Assembly: GCF_964036595.1 (NCBI RefSeq)
Contig: NZ_OZ038523.1
Location: forward strand, 2,052,501-2,116,500
Source: Tenacibaculum sp. 190524A05c
GTDB taxonomy: Bacteria; Bacteroidota; Bacteroidia; Flavobacteriales; Flavobacteriaceae
Reading direction: 5' to 3'
DNA length: 64,000 bases
Notes under the pieces: generated by a model
The model's input: only the letters and a program-made list of their open reading frames with translations
Database searches by the model: none
What the model was told of the DNA's origin: nothing
Part shown: piece after piece, positions 8,879 through 17,031 of the stretch
Layout of the letters: the number at the start of each line of letters is the position of its first letter
How positions within the stretch are numbered: position 1 is the first letter of the stretch
Translations under genes and position numbers: made by a program

Positions 8879-9046
8879 CTATTCTTTGTTAGTTTCCTCT
8901 GTGATTAACTCGTCGTCGAACAACATTCTTACGGAAGGTGTGTAGGTATCGTCATACTGTCCTCTTTTCACACTTACAATGAAGGCGATAAAAAACACAA
9001 TCGCTACAATTACACTGGCGGTAAGCATTACATATATCACTCCCAT
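8879..9046 (-). CDS. ccoS: CcoS cbb3 oxidase assembly protein
   Basis: A 55-residue protein starting MGVIYVMLTASVIVAIVFF, with one N-terminal transmembrane helix followed by a short tail with the CcoS-type pattern (KRGQYDDTYTPSVRMLFDDE). CcoS is needed for cofactor insertion into cbb3 oxidase. It is the first gene of the operon, 19 bp before ccoNO and 55 bp downstream of an FNR-type palindrome. Confidence 0.93.
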   Translation of the reverse strand: MGVIYVMLTASVIVAIVFFIAFIVSVKRGQYDDTYTPSVRMLFDDELITEETNKE

Positions 9047-9069
9047 GTTGTTGAATCTTAATTACGGAC

Positions 9070-9112
9070 CAAATGTATTCTAGCATTCTTCTTTATACTA
9101 TGACATCGGTCA
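9070..9112 (-). promoter_or_regulatory. FNR-type promoter of the cco operon
   Basis: Palindrome TGAC-ATCG-GTCA (9101-9112), exactly 23 bp, then TACATTTG (9070-9077) on the minus strand, a perfect TAnnTTTG. It drives ccoS through the TauE/SafE-like gene. Confidence 0.85.
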
Positions 9113-9182
9113 TGTTTGGGAAGTTTTCACTTAGGAATTTGTTAATTATGGGTTGAGAAATTGTTGTTAGAAGTTTTCATAT

Positions 9183-9311
9183 GCCAGTTCGAGTGATTTA
9201 GAAAACCGATTAGATTTCTAAATTGTATCAAGAACGGTTTTGAATGAGTAATTACATCTCGATACTAAATCATTATGCATTTCATTACTCATCTTTTCAC
9301 TCGATTTGACA
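9183..9311. repeat. MITE-like intergenic repeat, copy 1
   Basis: A 129-bp unit starting CCAGTTCGAGTG and ending CACTCGATTTGACA, so its ends are imperfect inverted repeats. Internal inverted repeats (GAGTAAT...ATTACTC) allow a hairpin. It aligns along most of its length with copy 2 at 9324-9457. No reading frame is visible. Confidence 0.7.
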
Positions 9312-9323
9312 AAAGAGTTCCAT

Positions 9324-9457
9324 TGTCAGTTCGAGTGGAATTGATTGGAATGCAGTGGAAAACAATTTTGTACCGAGAACGAGTTTTGAGTTACAAACTA
9401 CATCTAGATAAAAAATCATGATACATTTCATTTCTCATAATTTTACTCGATGTGACA
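9324..9457. repeat. MITE-like intergenic repeat, copy 2
   Basis: A 134-bp unit with ends TGTCAGTTCGAGTG and ACTCGATGTGACA, diverged from copy 1 but sharing the ends and the core blocks AGAACG, GTTTTGA, TACATCT and CATTTCAT. Together the two copies fill most of the 9047-9485 spacer between ccoS and hemN. Repeats with this kind of TGTCA-TTCGAGT end are, from memory, common between genes in Flavobacteriaceae. Confidence 0.7.
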
Positions 9458-9485
9458 ATTCGTAATTAAAAACTCATAATTGCTT

Positions 9486-10847
9486 CTATATCGTCATAGA
9501 AAACAACTTTGTTTCTGGTTGTTTTCGTTGTAATCGCATATCAAAAGCCATGCAGATGTTTCTTATAAATGGTCGTGCTTCTTTTCGAACTTGGATGGAG
9601 TTGTTGTTGATATCTATTAACTCATCCACAGCGATTTCTTCTAATAATGTTAAAGATTGTGGCAACTCTGTAAACATCTGGTTTTCTTGTTTCCAATCTG
9701 TTTGAAAATGACACATGATGTTTAAAATATGCTTACGAATTACTAAATCTTCTTCTGTTAATATATGTCCACGGAATACTGGAATTTCTCTTTGTTCTAC
9801 CAACGATTGATATTCCTTTACCGTTTTTACATTTTGTGCAAATCCGTACCAAGAATCACTAATCGATGACATTCCCAAACCAATCATTAGTTGTGTTTTG
9901 CTCGATGTATATCCCATGAAGTTTCGGTGCAAGGTTTGCTCTTCTGTAGCTTTATATAAAGGATCGGATGGCAATGCAAAATGATCCATTCCGATTTCGT
10001 GATAACCAATATCTGTTAGTAATTGTTTTCCCAATTCGTATAGTGCACGTTTCTCATTATCTTTCGGTAAATGCTCTTCACTAAATCCGCGTTGCCCAAC
10101 TCCTTTTACCCAAGGCACATGTGCGTAACTGTAAAAGGAAATACGATCTGGTAATAATTCTTTCGTTTTTAAAATAGTATCGGTAATACTTTCACGCGTT
10201 TGAAATGGCAATCCAAAAATTAAATCATGACTTACCGAAGTATATCCAATTTCTCTTGCCCATTCCGTAACTAATTGTACTTGCTCGTATGACTGAATTC
10301 TGTGAATGGCTTTTTGAACTTGAGGATTATAATCTTGTACTCCATAACTCACACGAGTAAATCCGACATCGTACAACGCTTGTAATTGTTCTTTGGTTGT
10401 ATTGTTCGGATGTCCTTCAAAACTAAATTCAAAATCTGCATGTTTGATACTTCCTTCTAATAATCCGTTCATCAATTTCTGCAATTGACTACTTGCAAAA
10501 AATGTTGGAGTTCCACCACCTAAATGAATTTCTTTAATTACTGGAGTTTCATTCATGTGAGTTTTGTACAACTCCCATTCTTTTAACAACGTATTGATGT
10601 ATGGTTCTTCTACTTCGTGACGTTTGGTAATCTGTTTATGACAAGCACAAAATGTACACAAACTCTCACAAAACGGTAAATGAATATACAGACTAATTCC
10701 TTCCTTTTCATTGCTTTCTTGAAAAGATAATTTAAAACTTTCTATCCACTTTTCTTTTGAAAAGGTATCTGCATCCCAATACGGAACAGTAGGATAACTG
10801 GTATAACGTGGACCTGGAATATTATATTTTTGAATTAGTGATTTCAT
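9486..10847 (-). CDS. hemN: Oxygen-independent coproporphyrinogen III dehydrogenase
   Basis: 453 residues, full length for HemN. The N-terminus (YNIPGPRYTSYPT) and the radical-SAM cluster motif C-E-S-L-C-T-F-C-A-C (about 57-66) with the following HKQITKR are typical, as is the GGGTPTFF SAM-binding motif. It converts coproporphyrinogen III to protoporphyrinogen IX without oxygen, supplying haem for the cbb3 oxidase at low oxygen tension. It lies 75 bp after deoC and probably shares the ccoI promoter; the spacer has no well-formed FNR palindrome of its own. Confidence 0.96.
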   Translation of the reverse strand: MKSLIQKYNIPGPRYTSYPTVPYWDADTFSKEKWIESFKLSFQESNEKEGISLYIHLPFCESLCTFCACHKQITKRHEVEEPYINTLLKEWELYKTHMNETPVIKEIHLGGGTPTFFASSQLQKLMNGLLEGSIKHADFEFSFEGHPNNTTKEQLQALYDVGFTRVSYGVQDYNPQVQKAIHRIQSYEQVQLVTEWAREIGYTSVSHDLIFGLPFQTRESITDTILKTKELLPDRISFYSYAHVPWVKGVGQRGFSEEHLPKDNEKRALYELGKQLLTDIGYHEIGMDHFALPSDPLYKATEEQTLHRNFMGYTSSKTQLMIGLGMSSISDSWYGFAQNVKTVKEYQSLVEQREIPVFRGHILTEEDLVIRKHILNIMCHFQTDWKQENQMFTELPQSLTLLEEIAVDELIDINNNSIQVRKEARPFIRNICMAFDMRLQRKQPETKLFSMTI

Positions 10848-10922
10848 ACTACTCTTGCTATTTTTTACTAAAAATGATTATTTCATTGAAACGGTATGAA
10901 ACCAAAAAATCAACATTAAATT

Positions 10923-11594
10923 CTAATAAGAATCTGTATTTGTAGTTCCTGAAGTAACCAATGCAACACCCGAAGACGTTCCTAGTCGAGTTACTCCCAT
11001 TTCAATATATTTCTTTGCGGTTGTTATATCTCTTATACCTCCAGCTGCTTTAATTTGTACTTTATCCTTTACTATGTCTTTCATCAATTGAACATCTTCA
11101 AAAGTTGCTCCGCCAGTTCCGAATCCAGTAGATGTTTTAATGAAATCAGCTCCAGCATTCAATGCTAATTCACTCACCTTTTGGATTTGCTCTTTGTTTA
11201 AATAACAGTTCTCAAAAATGACTTTCAATAGGTTCTCTCCTATTCCTTCTTTGATTAAACGGATTTCGTTTTCTACATAATCAAAATCTCCCTCTAATAA
11301 CTTTCCAACATTAATAACCATGTCAATTTCTGATGCTCCGTTTTTAATACAATCTTTCGCTTCAAAAACTTTAGCTTCTGTTGTCATTGCTCCCAAAGGA
11401 AAACCAATAACCGCAGCTACTTTCACATTTGTTTCAGTCAATTCTTTTACTGCTAATTCCACATTCGAACCATTAACACAAACTGCATAAAAATTGTGTT
11501 GTTTTGCTTCTGCACACAGTGTTTTTATTTGTGCTGATGTTGCTGTAGCTTTTAACAAAGTGTGATCGATATATTTATGTATTTCCATATTCAT
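10923..11594 (-). CDS. deoC: Deoxyribose-phosphate aldolase
   Basis: 223 residues, class I aldolase fold. The N-terminus IHKYIDHTLLKATAT, the Schiff-base Lys in GADFIKTSTGFGTGGAT and the KAAGGIRDITTAKKYIEMG segment are DeoC hallmarks. It cleaves 2-deoxyribose-5-phosphate to glyceraldehyde-3-phosphate and acetaldehyde. The start codon overlaps the ccoI stop by one base (TAATG), so it is translationally coupled to the copper ATPase gene; MEIHKYI two codons later is an alternative start. Its place between two oxidase-related genes is not explained by its chemistry, but nucleoside salvage for energy would suit the starvation regulon. Confidence 0.95.
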   Translation of the reverse strand: MNMEIHKYIDHTLLKATATSAQIKTLCAEAKQHNFYAVCVNGSNVELAVKELTETNVKVAAVIGFPLGAMTTEAKVFEAKDCIKNGASEIDMVINVGKLLEGDFDYVENEIRLIKEGIGENLLKVIFENCYLNKEQIQKVSELALNAGADFIKTSTGFGTGGATFEDVQLMKDIVKDKVQIKAAGGIRDITTAKKYIEMGVTRLGTSSGVALVTSGTTNTDSY

Positions 11595-13963
11595 TATTTG
11601 ATTTTTCTTCCTACAAAATTCGTTGCAATGGTAGTAAATACCACAATACTAATTGAACTTAACGGCATTAAAATTGCCGCAATAACAGGAGATAACTGTC
11701 CGGTTACGGCAAAATACAATCCGATAAGATTGTAAAATATAGAAATAATAAAACAATAATGAATAATTTGAATCGCTTGCTTTGATGCTTTTACAAATGC
11801 TGGCAATTGTTGAAACTTCTTCGCGTCTAAAATGGCATCGCATGCCGGTGAAAACACGTTGATATCTTCCGAAATGGCAACACCTACATCACTTTGTTGT
11901 AGTGCTCCTGCATCATTCAATCCGTCACCAATCATAGCCACTTTTTTATTTTCTTCTTGTAGAGAAGCAATGGATTTTAATTTGTCTTCTGGTTTTTGAT
12001 TGAATACTAACTTAGCGTCGTTTGGTAACAGTGCTTCCAATCGTTTTTGTTCACCATCATTATCACCAGAAACTACCGAAAGGTCATAATTAGAAAACGC
12101 TTTGAATACCGTGTCCACATCTTTACGATAGCTATTCTTTAAAGTAAACTTTCCTTTGTAATCGTTTTGCATACTAATATGAACAGAAGTATCCGCATTA
12201 TGATTCCCTTCATTCTTTACAAAAGGAGCTGAACCTACTTTTACCAAGGTATCATCTACCACTGCTTCAATTCCTTCTCCCACATGTTCTTTCACCATTT
12301 TTGGAGCTATTGTTTCAACTGTAGCAAAAGAATTATATATCGTTCTACTCAATGGATGATTCGAAGTTCTTAGTGTAGACTTCAATTGAACTTTCTCTTC
12401 ATTATTCAACTGAACTCCTTCATAACGAATTTCTGTATCCATATTGGTAGTTAAAGTTCCTGTTTTATCAAAAACCAATGCATTGACATCTGCCAGACGT
12501 TCTATCACTGAAGCATTCTTCAAATAGAATTTTTGCTTTCCGAAAATGTGCAACATATTCCCCAATGTAAATGGAGCAGCCAATGCAATTGCACAAGGAC
12601 AAGCAATGATTAATACAGCAGTAAATACATTCAATACTTTTGAAGCATCAGTAACAAACCAAAATAAACTTGCTAACACAGCAATTGATAATACAATTAC
12701 TGTAAAGTGCTTACTGATTTTATTGGTGATGCTTGTGTAAGATGAAAGCTTGTCTTTTTTAAATACGTCGTTACTCCATAATTGAGTTAAGTAACTTTGT
12801 TCTACCGCATGCATGGCTTCAATTTCAATAGCACCTGCCACTTGTTTTCCCCCTGCAAATAATTTATCACCAGATTGTTTCGCTATTGGAACAGCTTCAC
12901 CTGTCACAAAACTGTAGTCAATCTCAGTTTGTTTACTTATTAAAATGCTATCTACCGGAATGATTTCCTGATTACGAATTAACAATCGATCTCCTTTTTG
13001 AATATCGAAAATTTGAATATTTTCTTCCTGATTATTCCCTACAATTTTGGTTACTGCAATTGGGAAATACGATTTGTAATCACGTTCAAATGATAAATAG
13101 CTGTAGGTTTTTTGTTGAAAGAATTTCCCTAATAATAAAAAGAAAACTAACCCTGTTAAGCTATCGAAGAAACCACTTCCTATATCTAAAATAATTTCCG
13201 CTGAACTACGAACAAACAATACGATGATTCCCAAAGCAATTGGAATATCGATATTTAATAGTTTTGAACGAATCCCTTTATAAGCCGAGATAAAATAGTC
13301 TTGTGCTGCGTAAAAAACCACTGGTAATGAAAAAGCGAACATCAACCAGCGAAACATGTGTTTGTATTGCTCCAGCCAAAACTCGTTTACTTCAAAATAT
13401 TCTGGAAACGACATTAACATTACGTTTCCGAAAGCAAATCCCGCTACTCCTAATTTGTAAATTATACTACGATCAACTTTCTTATTTTCTGTGCTATAAT
13501 CCTCTAACGAAATATATGGTTCATAACCAATAGAACTTAATAATTCCACCGTTTGCTTTAGAGAAATTTCATCTTTAGCAAAGGATATTCTCACACTCTT
13601 TTTAGGAAAATTAACTTGAGAACTCTTAATTCCAAGATGTAGTTTTTGCATGTTTTCCAGAATCCAAATACAAGAACTACAGTGAATATGTGGAATGTAT
13701 AAATTCACTACTTGAATGGTTGCATCATTGAATTCTAGTAGCTTTTCAATAATATCTTCATTCTCTAAATAATCGTACTTGCCTTTGATATCTTCTGGAG
13801 TTGCACCTGGGCTATTTTGCAAGTCATAATAACAGGTTAAATCGTTTGATGAGAATATCTCGTACACCGTTTTACAACCGTTACAACAGAAACTTTTCTC
13901 GTCAAAAGTAATTGTTGTATTCGGCTGACATTCGTCTCCGCAATGGTAACAAGTTGTTTTCAT
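11594..13963 (-). CDS. ccoI: CcoI/FixI copper-transporting P-type ATPase
   Basis: 789 residues. The N-terminal Cys-rich domain (CYHCGDEC ... CCNGCKTVYE) is typical of CcoI ATPases of this phylum. Then follow an HMA domain with HIHCSSCIWILENM, the CPC transmembrane motif (IIACPCAIALAAPF), the phosphorylation loop DKTGTLT and the hinge GDGLNDAGAL. It exports copper for assembly of the CuB centre of cbb3 oxidase. It is first in a ccoI-deoC-hemN unit and has its own FNR-type promoter, 51 bp between palindrome and start. Confidence 0.96.
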   Translation of the reverse strand: MKTTCYHCGDECQPNTTITFDEKSFCCNGCKTVYEIFSSNDLTCYYDLQNSPGATPEDIKGKYDYLENEDIIEKLLEFNDATIQVVNLYIPHIHCSSCIWILENMQKLHLGIKSSQVNFPKKSVRISFAKDEISLKQTVELLSSIGYEPYISLEDYSTENKKVDRSIIYKLGVAGFAFGNVMLMSFPEYFEVNEFWLEQYKHMFRWLMFAFSLPVVFYAAQDYFISAYKGIRSKLLNIDIPIALGIIVLFVRSSAEIILDIGSGFFDSLTGLVFFLLLGKFFQQKTYSYLSFERDYKSYFPIAVTKIVGNNQEENIQIFDIQKGDRLLIRNQEIIPVDSILISKQTEIDYSFVTGEAVPIAKQSGDKLFAGGKQVAGAIEIEAMHAVEQSYLTQLWSNDVFKKDKLSSYTSITNKISKHFTVIVLSIAVLASLFWFVTDASKVLNVFTAVLIIACPCAIALAAPFTLGNMLHIFGKQKFYLKNASVIERLADVNALVFDKTGTLTTNMDTEIRYEGVQLNNEEKVQLKSTLRTSNHPLSRTIYNSFATVETIAPKMVKEHVGEGIEAVVDDTLVKVGSAPFVKNEGNHNADTSVHISMQNDYKGKFTLKNSYRKDVDTVFKAFSNYDLSVVSGDNDGEQKRLEALLPNDAKLVFNQKPEDKLKSIASLQEENKKVAMIGDGLNDAGALQQSDVGVAISEDINVFSPACDAILDAKKFQQLPAFVKASKQAIQIIHYCFIISIFYNLIGLYFAVTGQLSPVIAAILMPLSSISIVVFTTIATNFVGRKIK

Positions 13964-13982
13964 CTTATTCGTTTAACCACAG

Positions 13983-14025
13983 CAAAGGTTTGAATTGTAG
14001 GAATGATAAACTATGATATTTATCA
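13983..14025 (-). promoter_or_regulatory. FNR-type promoter of ccoI-deoC-hemN
   Basis: Palindrome TGAT-ATTT-ATCA (14014-14025), exactly 23 bp, then AACCTTTG (13983-13990) on the minus strand; one mismatch to TAnnTTTG. Confidence 0.8.
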
Positions 14026-14040
14026 GGCTTTATTCTGATT

Positions 14041-14390
14041 CATATATTTTTCAACTTTACTTCATTCTGTTCATTTTGTCTTGAAACAAAACGAACCAAA
14101 AATTCAAGACTTAAATTCTCATCGGTCTAATCTCATTTCATATTGGAAATAAATGAACTCCTCCGAAGTATCGTCGTCAAACAGCATTTATTCCTGATCA
14201 ATATTTCAATGGATTGACACTCGACTACGAATTCTATGTCCTTTGAAATAAATCTAAATGACAAGCTTTCTATAAATAATAGTTGTTCTTAATGCTTCTT
14301 TAAACAGCTTGACCTCGATCCTGAAGCATCAGGACGGGAGAAGTAATATCTCTAATTCTCCTTTTTATTCTGAAATAAATTCAGAATGAA
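14041..14390. other. Non-coding spacer with decayed repeats
   Basis: No gene is visible between the ccoI promoter and the terminator at 14391. The stretch holds short blocks that look like worn intergenic repeats: CATTTTGTCTTGAAACAAAA near 14075, a CCTGAAGCATCAGGA hairpin near 14319, and a TTCTGAA...TTCAGAA hairpin near 14367-14386. The two latter can fold; none forms a clear terminator with a T-run. Confidence 0.5.
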
Positions 14391-14425
14391 AAAAAGGGCT
14401 TAATCAAATTGTTTAAACCCTTTTA
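14391..14425 (-). terminator. Terminator of the hpf-usp operon
   Basis: On the minus strand AAAAGGG...TTAA pairs with TTAA.CCCTTTT, with a T-rich 3' side. It lies about 65 bp after the stop of the 14490-14909 gene. Confidence 0.65.
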
Positions 14426-14489
14426 ACACAACTATTGCTACTAACGATCAACTATTAAAAACTAATTATATAATATCCCTTTACTATAA

Positions 14490-14909
14490 TTAGATCTTCA
14501 TTTCATTTATGAAAAAATCTCTAACATATGCTTTAATTTGATTCTCAGTCATACTGTCTTCTTTTTTAAAAGCAACGATTTTATCAAAGAGATCTTTATT
14601 CGAAATTTCTATATGTTTATGAAAATATTGTGGTACTTCAGCCGGACCAATAATTAACAATTCATCTGTTTCTTCAATTTGATCAACTATTGAATTGAAA
14701 TAATTTTTCAACTGATGTTTTTCTTTCTTCATGTATTTACTGTCTTGCACTACATCTTGTGGTCCTCCTTTAAAACGCGTTCCTGATCCACCCCAAACTT
14801 TAAAGTCGTTAACTTCAGATTTTACAACTATTAAATTTTCTACCTCTTGTTCTATTTTCACGATAAACGCATTTCGCTTATCTAACCAAATTCCTGTTTT
14901 CATCTTCAA
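14490..14909 (-). CDS. Dom34/eRF1-like (baeRF-type) protein, putative
   Basis: 139 residues. The start KTGIWLDKRNAFIVKI and the later LLIIGPAEVPQYFHKHIE segment resemble the short bacterial translational-machinery proteins related to eRF1/Dom34 (typical W-[IL]-D-x-[KR]-x-A near the start and an I-x-G-P block before the C-terminal helix). A role at stalled or idle ribosomes would fit its operon with a hibernation factor, but this is inference from pattern memory. It is the last gene of the hpf-usp operon, 11 bp after a usp gene. Confidence 0.6.
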   Translation of the reverse strand: MKMKTGIWLDKRNAFIVKIEQEVENLIVVKSEVNDFKVWGGSGTRFKGGPQDVVQDSKYMKKEKHQLKNYFNSIVDQIEETDELLIIGPAEVPQYFHKHIEISNKDLFDKIVAFKKEDSMTENQIKAYVRDFFINEMKI

Positions 14910-14920
14910 CTATTTTAAAA

Positions 14921-15751
14921 TTAATTTGCTTGTGGTACTACCATTAATGGTATTGTAATCTTATGACCTAGTTTTTGAATTACAGGTTCTCTAAAGATTT
15001 TCTCTATGAAACTATGTTCATTTTTGGTAATTGCTAAAAGATCAATTTCAGCATCTTCAATAAAGTCTAATATTTCTTCTGCAACTTTATCATATAAAGG
15101 CATTACATGGAAGTAATAATCAATTCCTTCAAATTCTTTCTTCAGTTTATCAAGGTTTTCTTGTTGAATATCTGTGAGCGTATCATCATCAAGTATATGC
15201 ATTATCAAAATCGTTGCATTATGAAGTTTTGCTAAGAACTTAACATCTTCAATAACCTTTGGAGAAATTGATTTTAAATCCGTTGGAAACCCTATTTTAT
15301 TAATAGTTTTAAACTCCATTTCATCTGGAACAATTAAAGTTGCACATTCTTCTGTTTGATTTAAGACATTTACAGCATTACTACCGAAAAACATTTTACG
15401 TAAACCTGTCATTCCTTTAGTACCCATAACCACCAAATCTATCTTGTGTTTTTTGGTATTTAGTTTTACAGAATCTACCAGGCTATCGAAACTTAAAATG
15501 GTCTTCTGACGGTTTTTGAATTTCGTATCTGTAATGGTAAAATATGATTTTAACTTATTCAGTTTAATCAATGCTTCTTCCCTGATCGATTGGGTAAATT
15601 TATGAGTGAGATTATTCAATCTAGACACTTCTATATCTACAGAATGTAGATGATAAAACTTACATTTTTCATTCTCAAATAAATTCAATGTATACTTTGC
15701 TGCATCAGTTGCATTCTTCGAAAAATCGGTTGGTATTAAAATATTCTTCAT
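14921..15751 (-). CDS. Tandem universal stress protein, second domain degenerate
   Basis: 276 residues, two UspA domains. The first keeps the ATP motif (MGTKGMTGLRKMFFGSN); in the second the glycines are gone (TKNEHSFIEKIFREP), so only the N-terminal half is likely to bind nucleotide. It lies 29 bp after the hibernation factor gene and 11 bp before the Dom34-like gene, in one operon driven from 16096-16138. Confidence 0.9.
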   Translation of the reverse strand: MKNILIPTDFSKNATDAAKYTLNLFENEKCKFYHLHSVDIEVSRLNNLTHKFTQSIREEALIKLNKLKSYFTITDTKFKNRQKTILSFDSLVDSVKLNTKKHKIDLVVMGTKGMTGLRKMFFGSNAVNVLNQTEECATLIVPDEMEFKTINKIGFPTDLKSISPKVIEDVKFLAKLHNATILIMHILDDDTLTDIQQENLDKLKKEFEGIDYYFHVMPLYDKVAEEILDFIEDAEIDLLAITKNEHSFIEKIFREPVIQKLGHKITIPLMVVPQAN

Positions 15752-15780
15752 TTTAGTAAGCTTTAAATTTAGTATTGAGG

Positions 15781-16071
15781 TTAAGCCGCTTTATGTTTAT
15801 CAAGTTGTCTTTTAACTTGATCTATAGCATTTGTTACTGCGATTTGATAATCGTTTTCATTGGCAGAAGCAAATAAATGCAAGCCTGGCTTCTTCATTTC
15901 AACTTCACAAATTCTTCCTTTATTCTCTGAACTATTTTCGTATTTGATGTACACATTAATATCAATTAGATTTTGATAAAACTTTGTCACCTTTTCTAAT
16001 TTCTTTAAAATGAACATTTCTAGATTTTCACTAGTATTCATTCGAATAAATTGAATATTAATATTTGCCAT
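15781..16071 (-). CDS. hpf: Short ribosome hibernation-promoting factor (HPF/RaiA family)
   Basis: 96 residues, the size of the short HPF/YfiA form with no C-terminal dimerisation domain. The N-terminal INIQFIRMNTSENLEMFILK strand-helix and the basic C-terminal helix (NDYQIAVTNAIDQVKRQLDK) fit the beta-alpha-beta-beta-beta-alpha fold that binds the 30S decoding region. Ribosomes would be silenced during energy starvation. First gene of the hpf-usp-Dom34-like operon with an FNR-type promoter 56 bp upstream. Confidence 0.88.
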   Translation of the reverse strand: MANINIQFIRMNTSENLEMFILKKLEKVTKFYQNLIDINVYIKYENSSENKGRICEVEMKKPGLHLFASANENDYQIAVTNAIDQVKRQLDKHKAA

Positions 16072-16095
16072 AACTCTTATCTTTTTGGTTCATAA

Positions 16096-16138
16096 CAAAG
16101 GTATTTCTAGAATATTTTTTATGTAATGATATAAATCA
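16096..16138 (-). promoter_or_regulatory. FNR-type promoter of the hpf-usp operon
   Basis: Palindrome TGAT-ATAA-ATCA (16127-16138), exactly 23 bp, then TACCTTTG (16096-16103) on the minus strand, a perfect -7 consensus. Confidence 0.85.
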
Positions 16139-16161
16139 GTTTTGGTGTTTTTTTCAGTATT

Positions 16162-16953
16162 TTATTGATGTAGAATTAAAATTGGTTTAAATAAACTTTT
16201 ATTGATTTTTGTGGTGGAATTATCAATAAACAAACGATCTAAAACTGAAGTTTCTTCAATCAACAAAACCGTTAAATCAATTGGATTTGTTTGTAAAACG
16301 TAAGATTTTACATAATTCAACGGAATATTTGATATCAACTGGTAATTAACTTGATCATGATTTTTTAAAATGAACTGATCTTTACTTGCAGTGGTGTAAT
16401 CATTATTATTAACCACTCTTACCACTTTCAATATTTTATCTTGTAATATAGAAGGAGAAAGTATAATCTCTAAACTATCCTTATCATCTAATAAACATAG
16501 AACTTCTTTAGGTTTTGACAATACTGCTTCCTGCGGAACAATTATTGTTTCAGTTCGAATAGAACGAATTAGCTTTAAAGTATTACTTCCAAATATTTTT
16601 TCTCTTAAACTATTCGCACCGTCAAATCCTGTTACAATAGTATCGATGTTATATTTTGATACATATTCTTGAACAGCATCAATAAAATTATTGAATCGGA
16701 TACTAGCTTTAAAAGTGGTATTATATTGATTTTCTAAAGTGTTTTTGATGATTTTAAGTTTCTCTTTATCATCACCAATTACTGTATCATAAATACTATC
16801 AGAACTTGCTAATTTCGACAGAGATAAATTTCCCGCCTTGCTAACATGTAATATGAAATAATTATGCTCTTTCTGAGAAAATAATGAACATCCGTAATGC
16901 ATTGCATGCATCGAAGATTCTGAAAAGTCCGTTAAAAAAAGAATGTTTTTCAT
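16162..16953 (-). CDS. UspA-like protein with degenerate nucleotide motifs
   Basis: 263 residues. The first half is clearly UspA (start MKNILFLTDFSESSMHAMHYG; TGFDGANSLREKIFGSN as a worn ATP motif). The second half is barely recognisable and keeps no glycine motif. It is the most diverged of the three Usp proteins here, perhaps a regulatory or partner form. It is a single-gene unit with its own FNR-type promoter; the palindrome ends just before the stop codon of the neighbouring response regulator gene. Confidence 0.85.
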   Translation of the reverse strand: MKNILFLTDFSESSMHAMHYGCSLFSQKEHNYFILHVSKAGNLSLSKLASSDSIYDTVIGDDKEKLKIIKNTLENQYNTTFKASIRFNNFIDAVQEYVSKYNIDTIVTGFDGANSLREKIFGSNTLKLIRSIRTETIIVPQEAVLSKPKEVLCLLDDKDSLEIILSPSILQDKILKVVRVVNNNDYTTASKDQFILKNHDQVNYQLISNIPLNYVKSYVLQTNPIDLTVLLIEETSVLDRLFIDNSTTKINKSLFKPILILHQ

Positions 16954-16988
16954 AATAAATACTTTTAATCAGCTTTATTTTACTGAGA

Positions 16989-17031
16989 TAAAAGTATTTA
17001 TACGATGGAAGTTACGAAATGATATAAATCA
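16989..17031 (-). promoter_or_regulatory. FNR-type promoter of the third usp gene
   Basis: Palindrome TGAT-ATAA-ATCA (17020-17031), exactly 23 bp, then TACTTTTA (16989-16996) on the minus strand. The palindrome abuts the stop codon of the regulator gene that starts at 18081. Confidence 0.8.

Noticed and set aside
10870..10890. A TGA-N5-TCA element upstream of hemN as a further FNR-type site
   Set aside because: The spacing between half-sites is one base short of the TGAY-N4-RTCA form and no -7 box stands 23 bp away; hemN is better explained as the third gene of the ccoI unit.
14041..14390. A degenerate gene or insertion-sequence remnant in the ccoI-hpf spacer
   Set aside because: Only short repeat blocks and hairpins are visible; no frame, transposase motif or paired terminal repeats could be supported.
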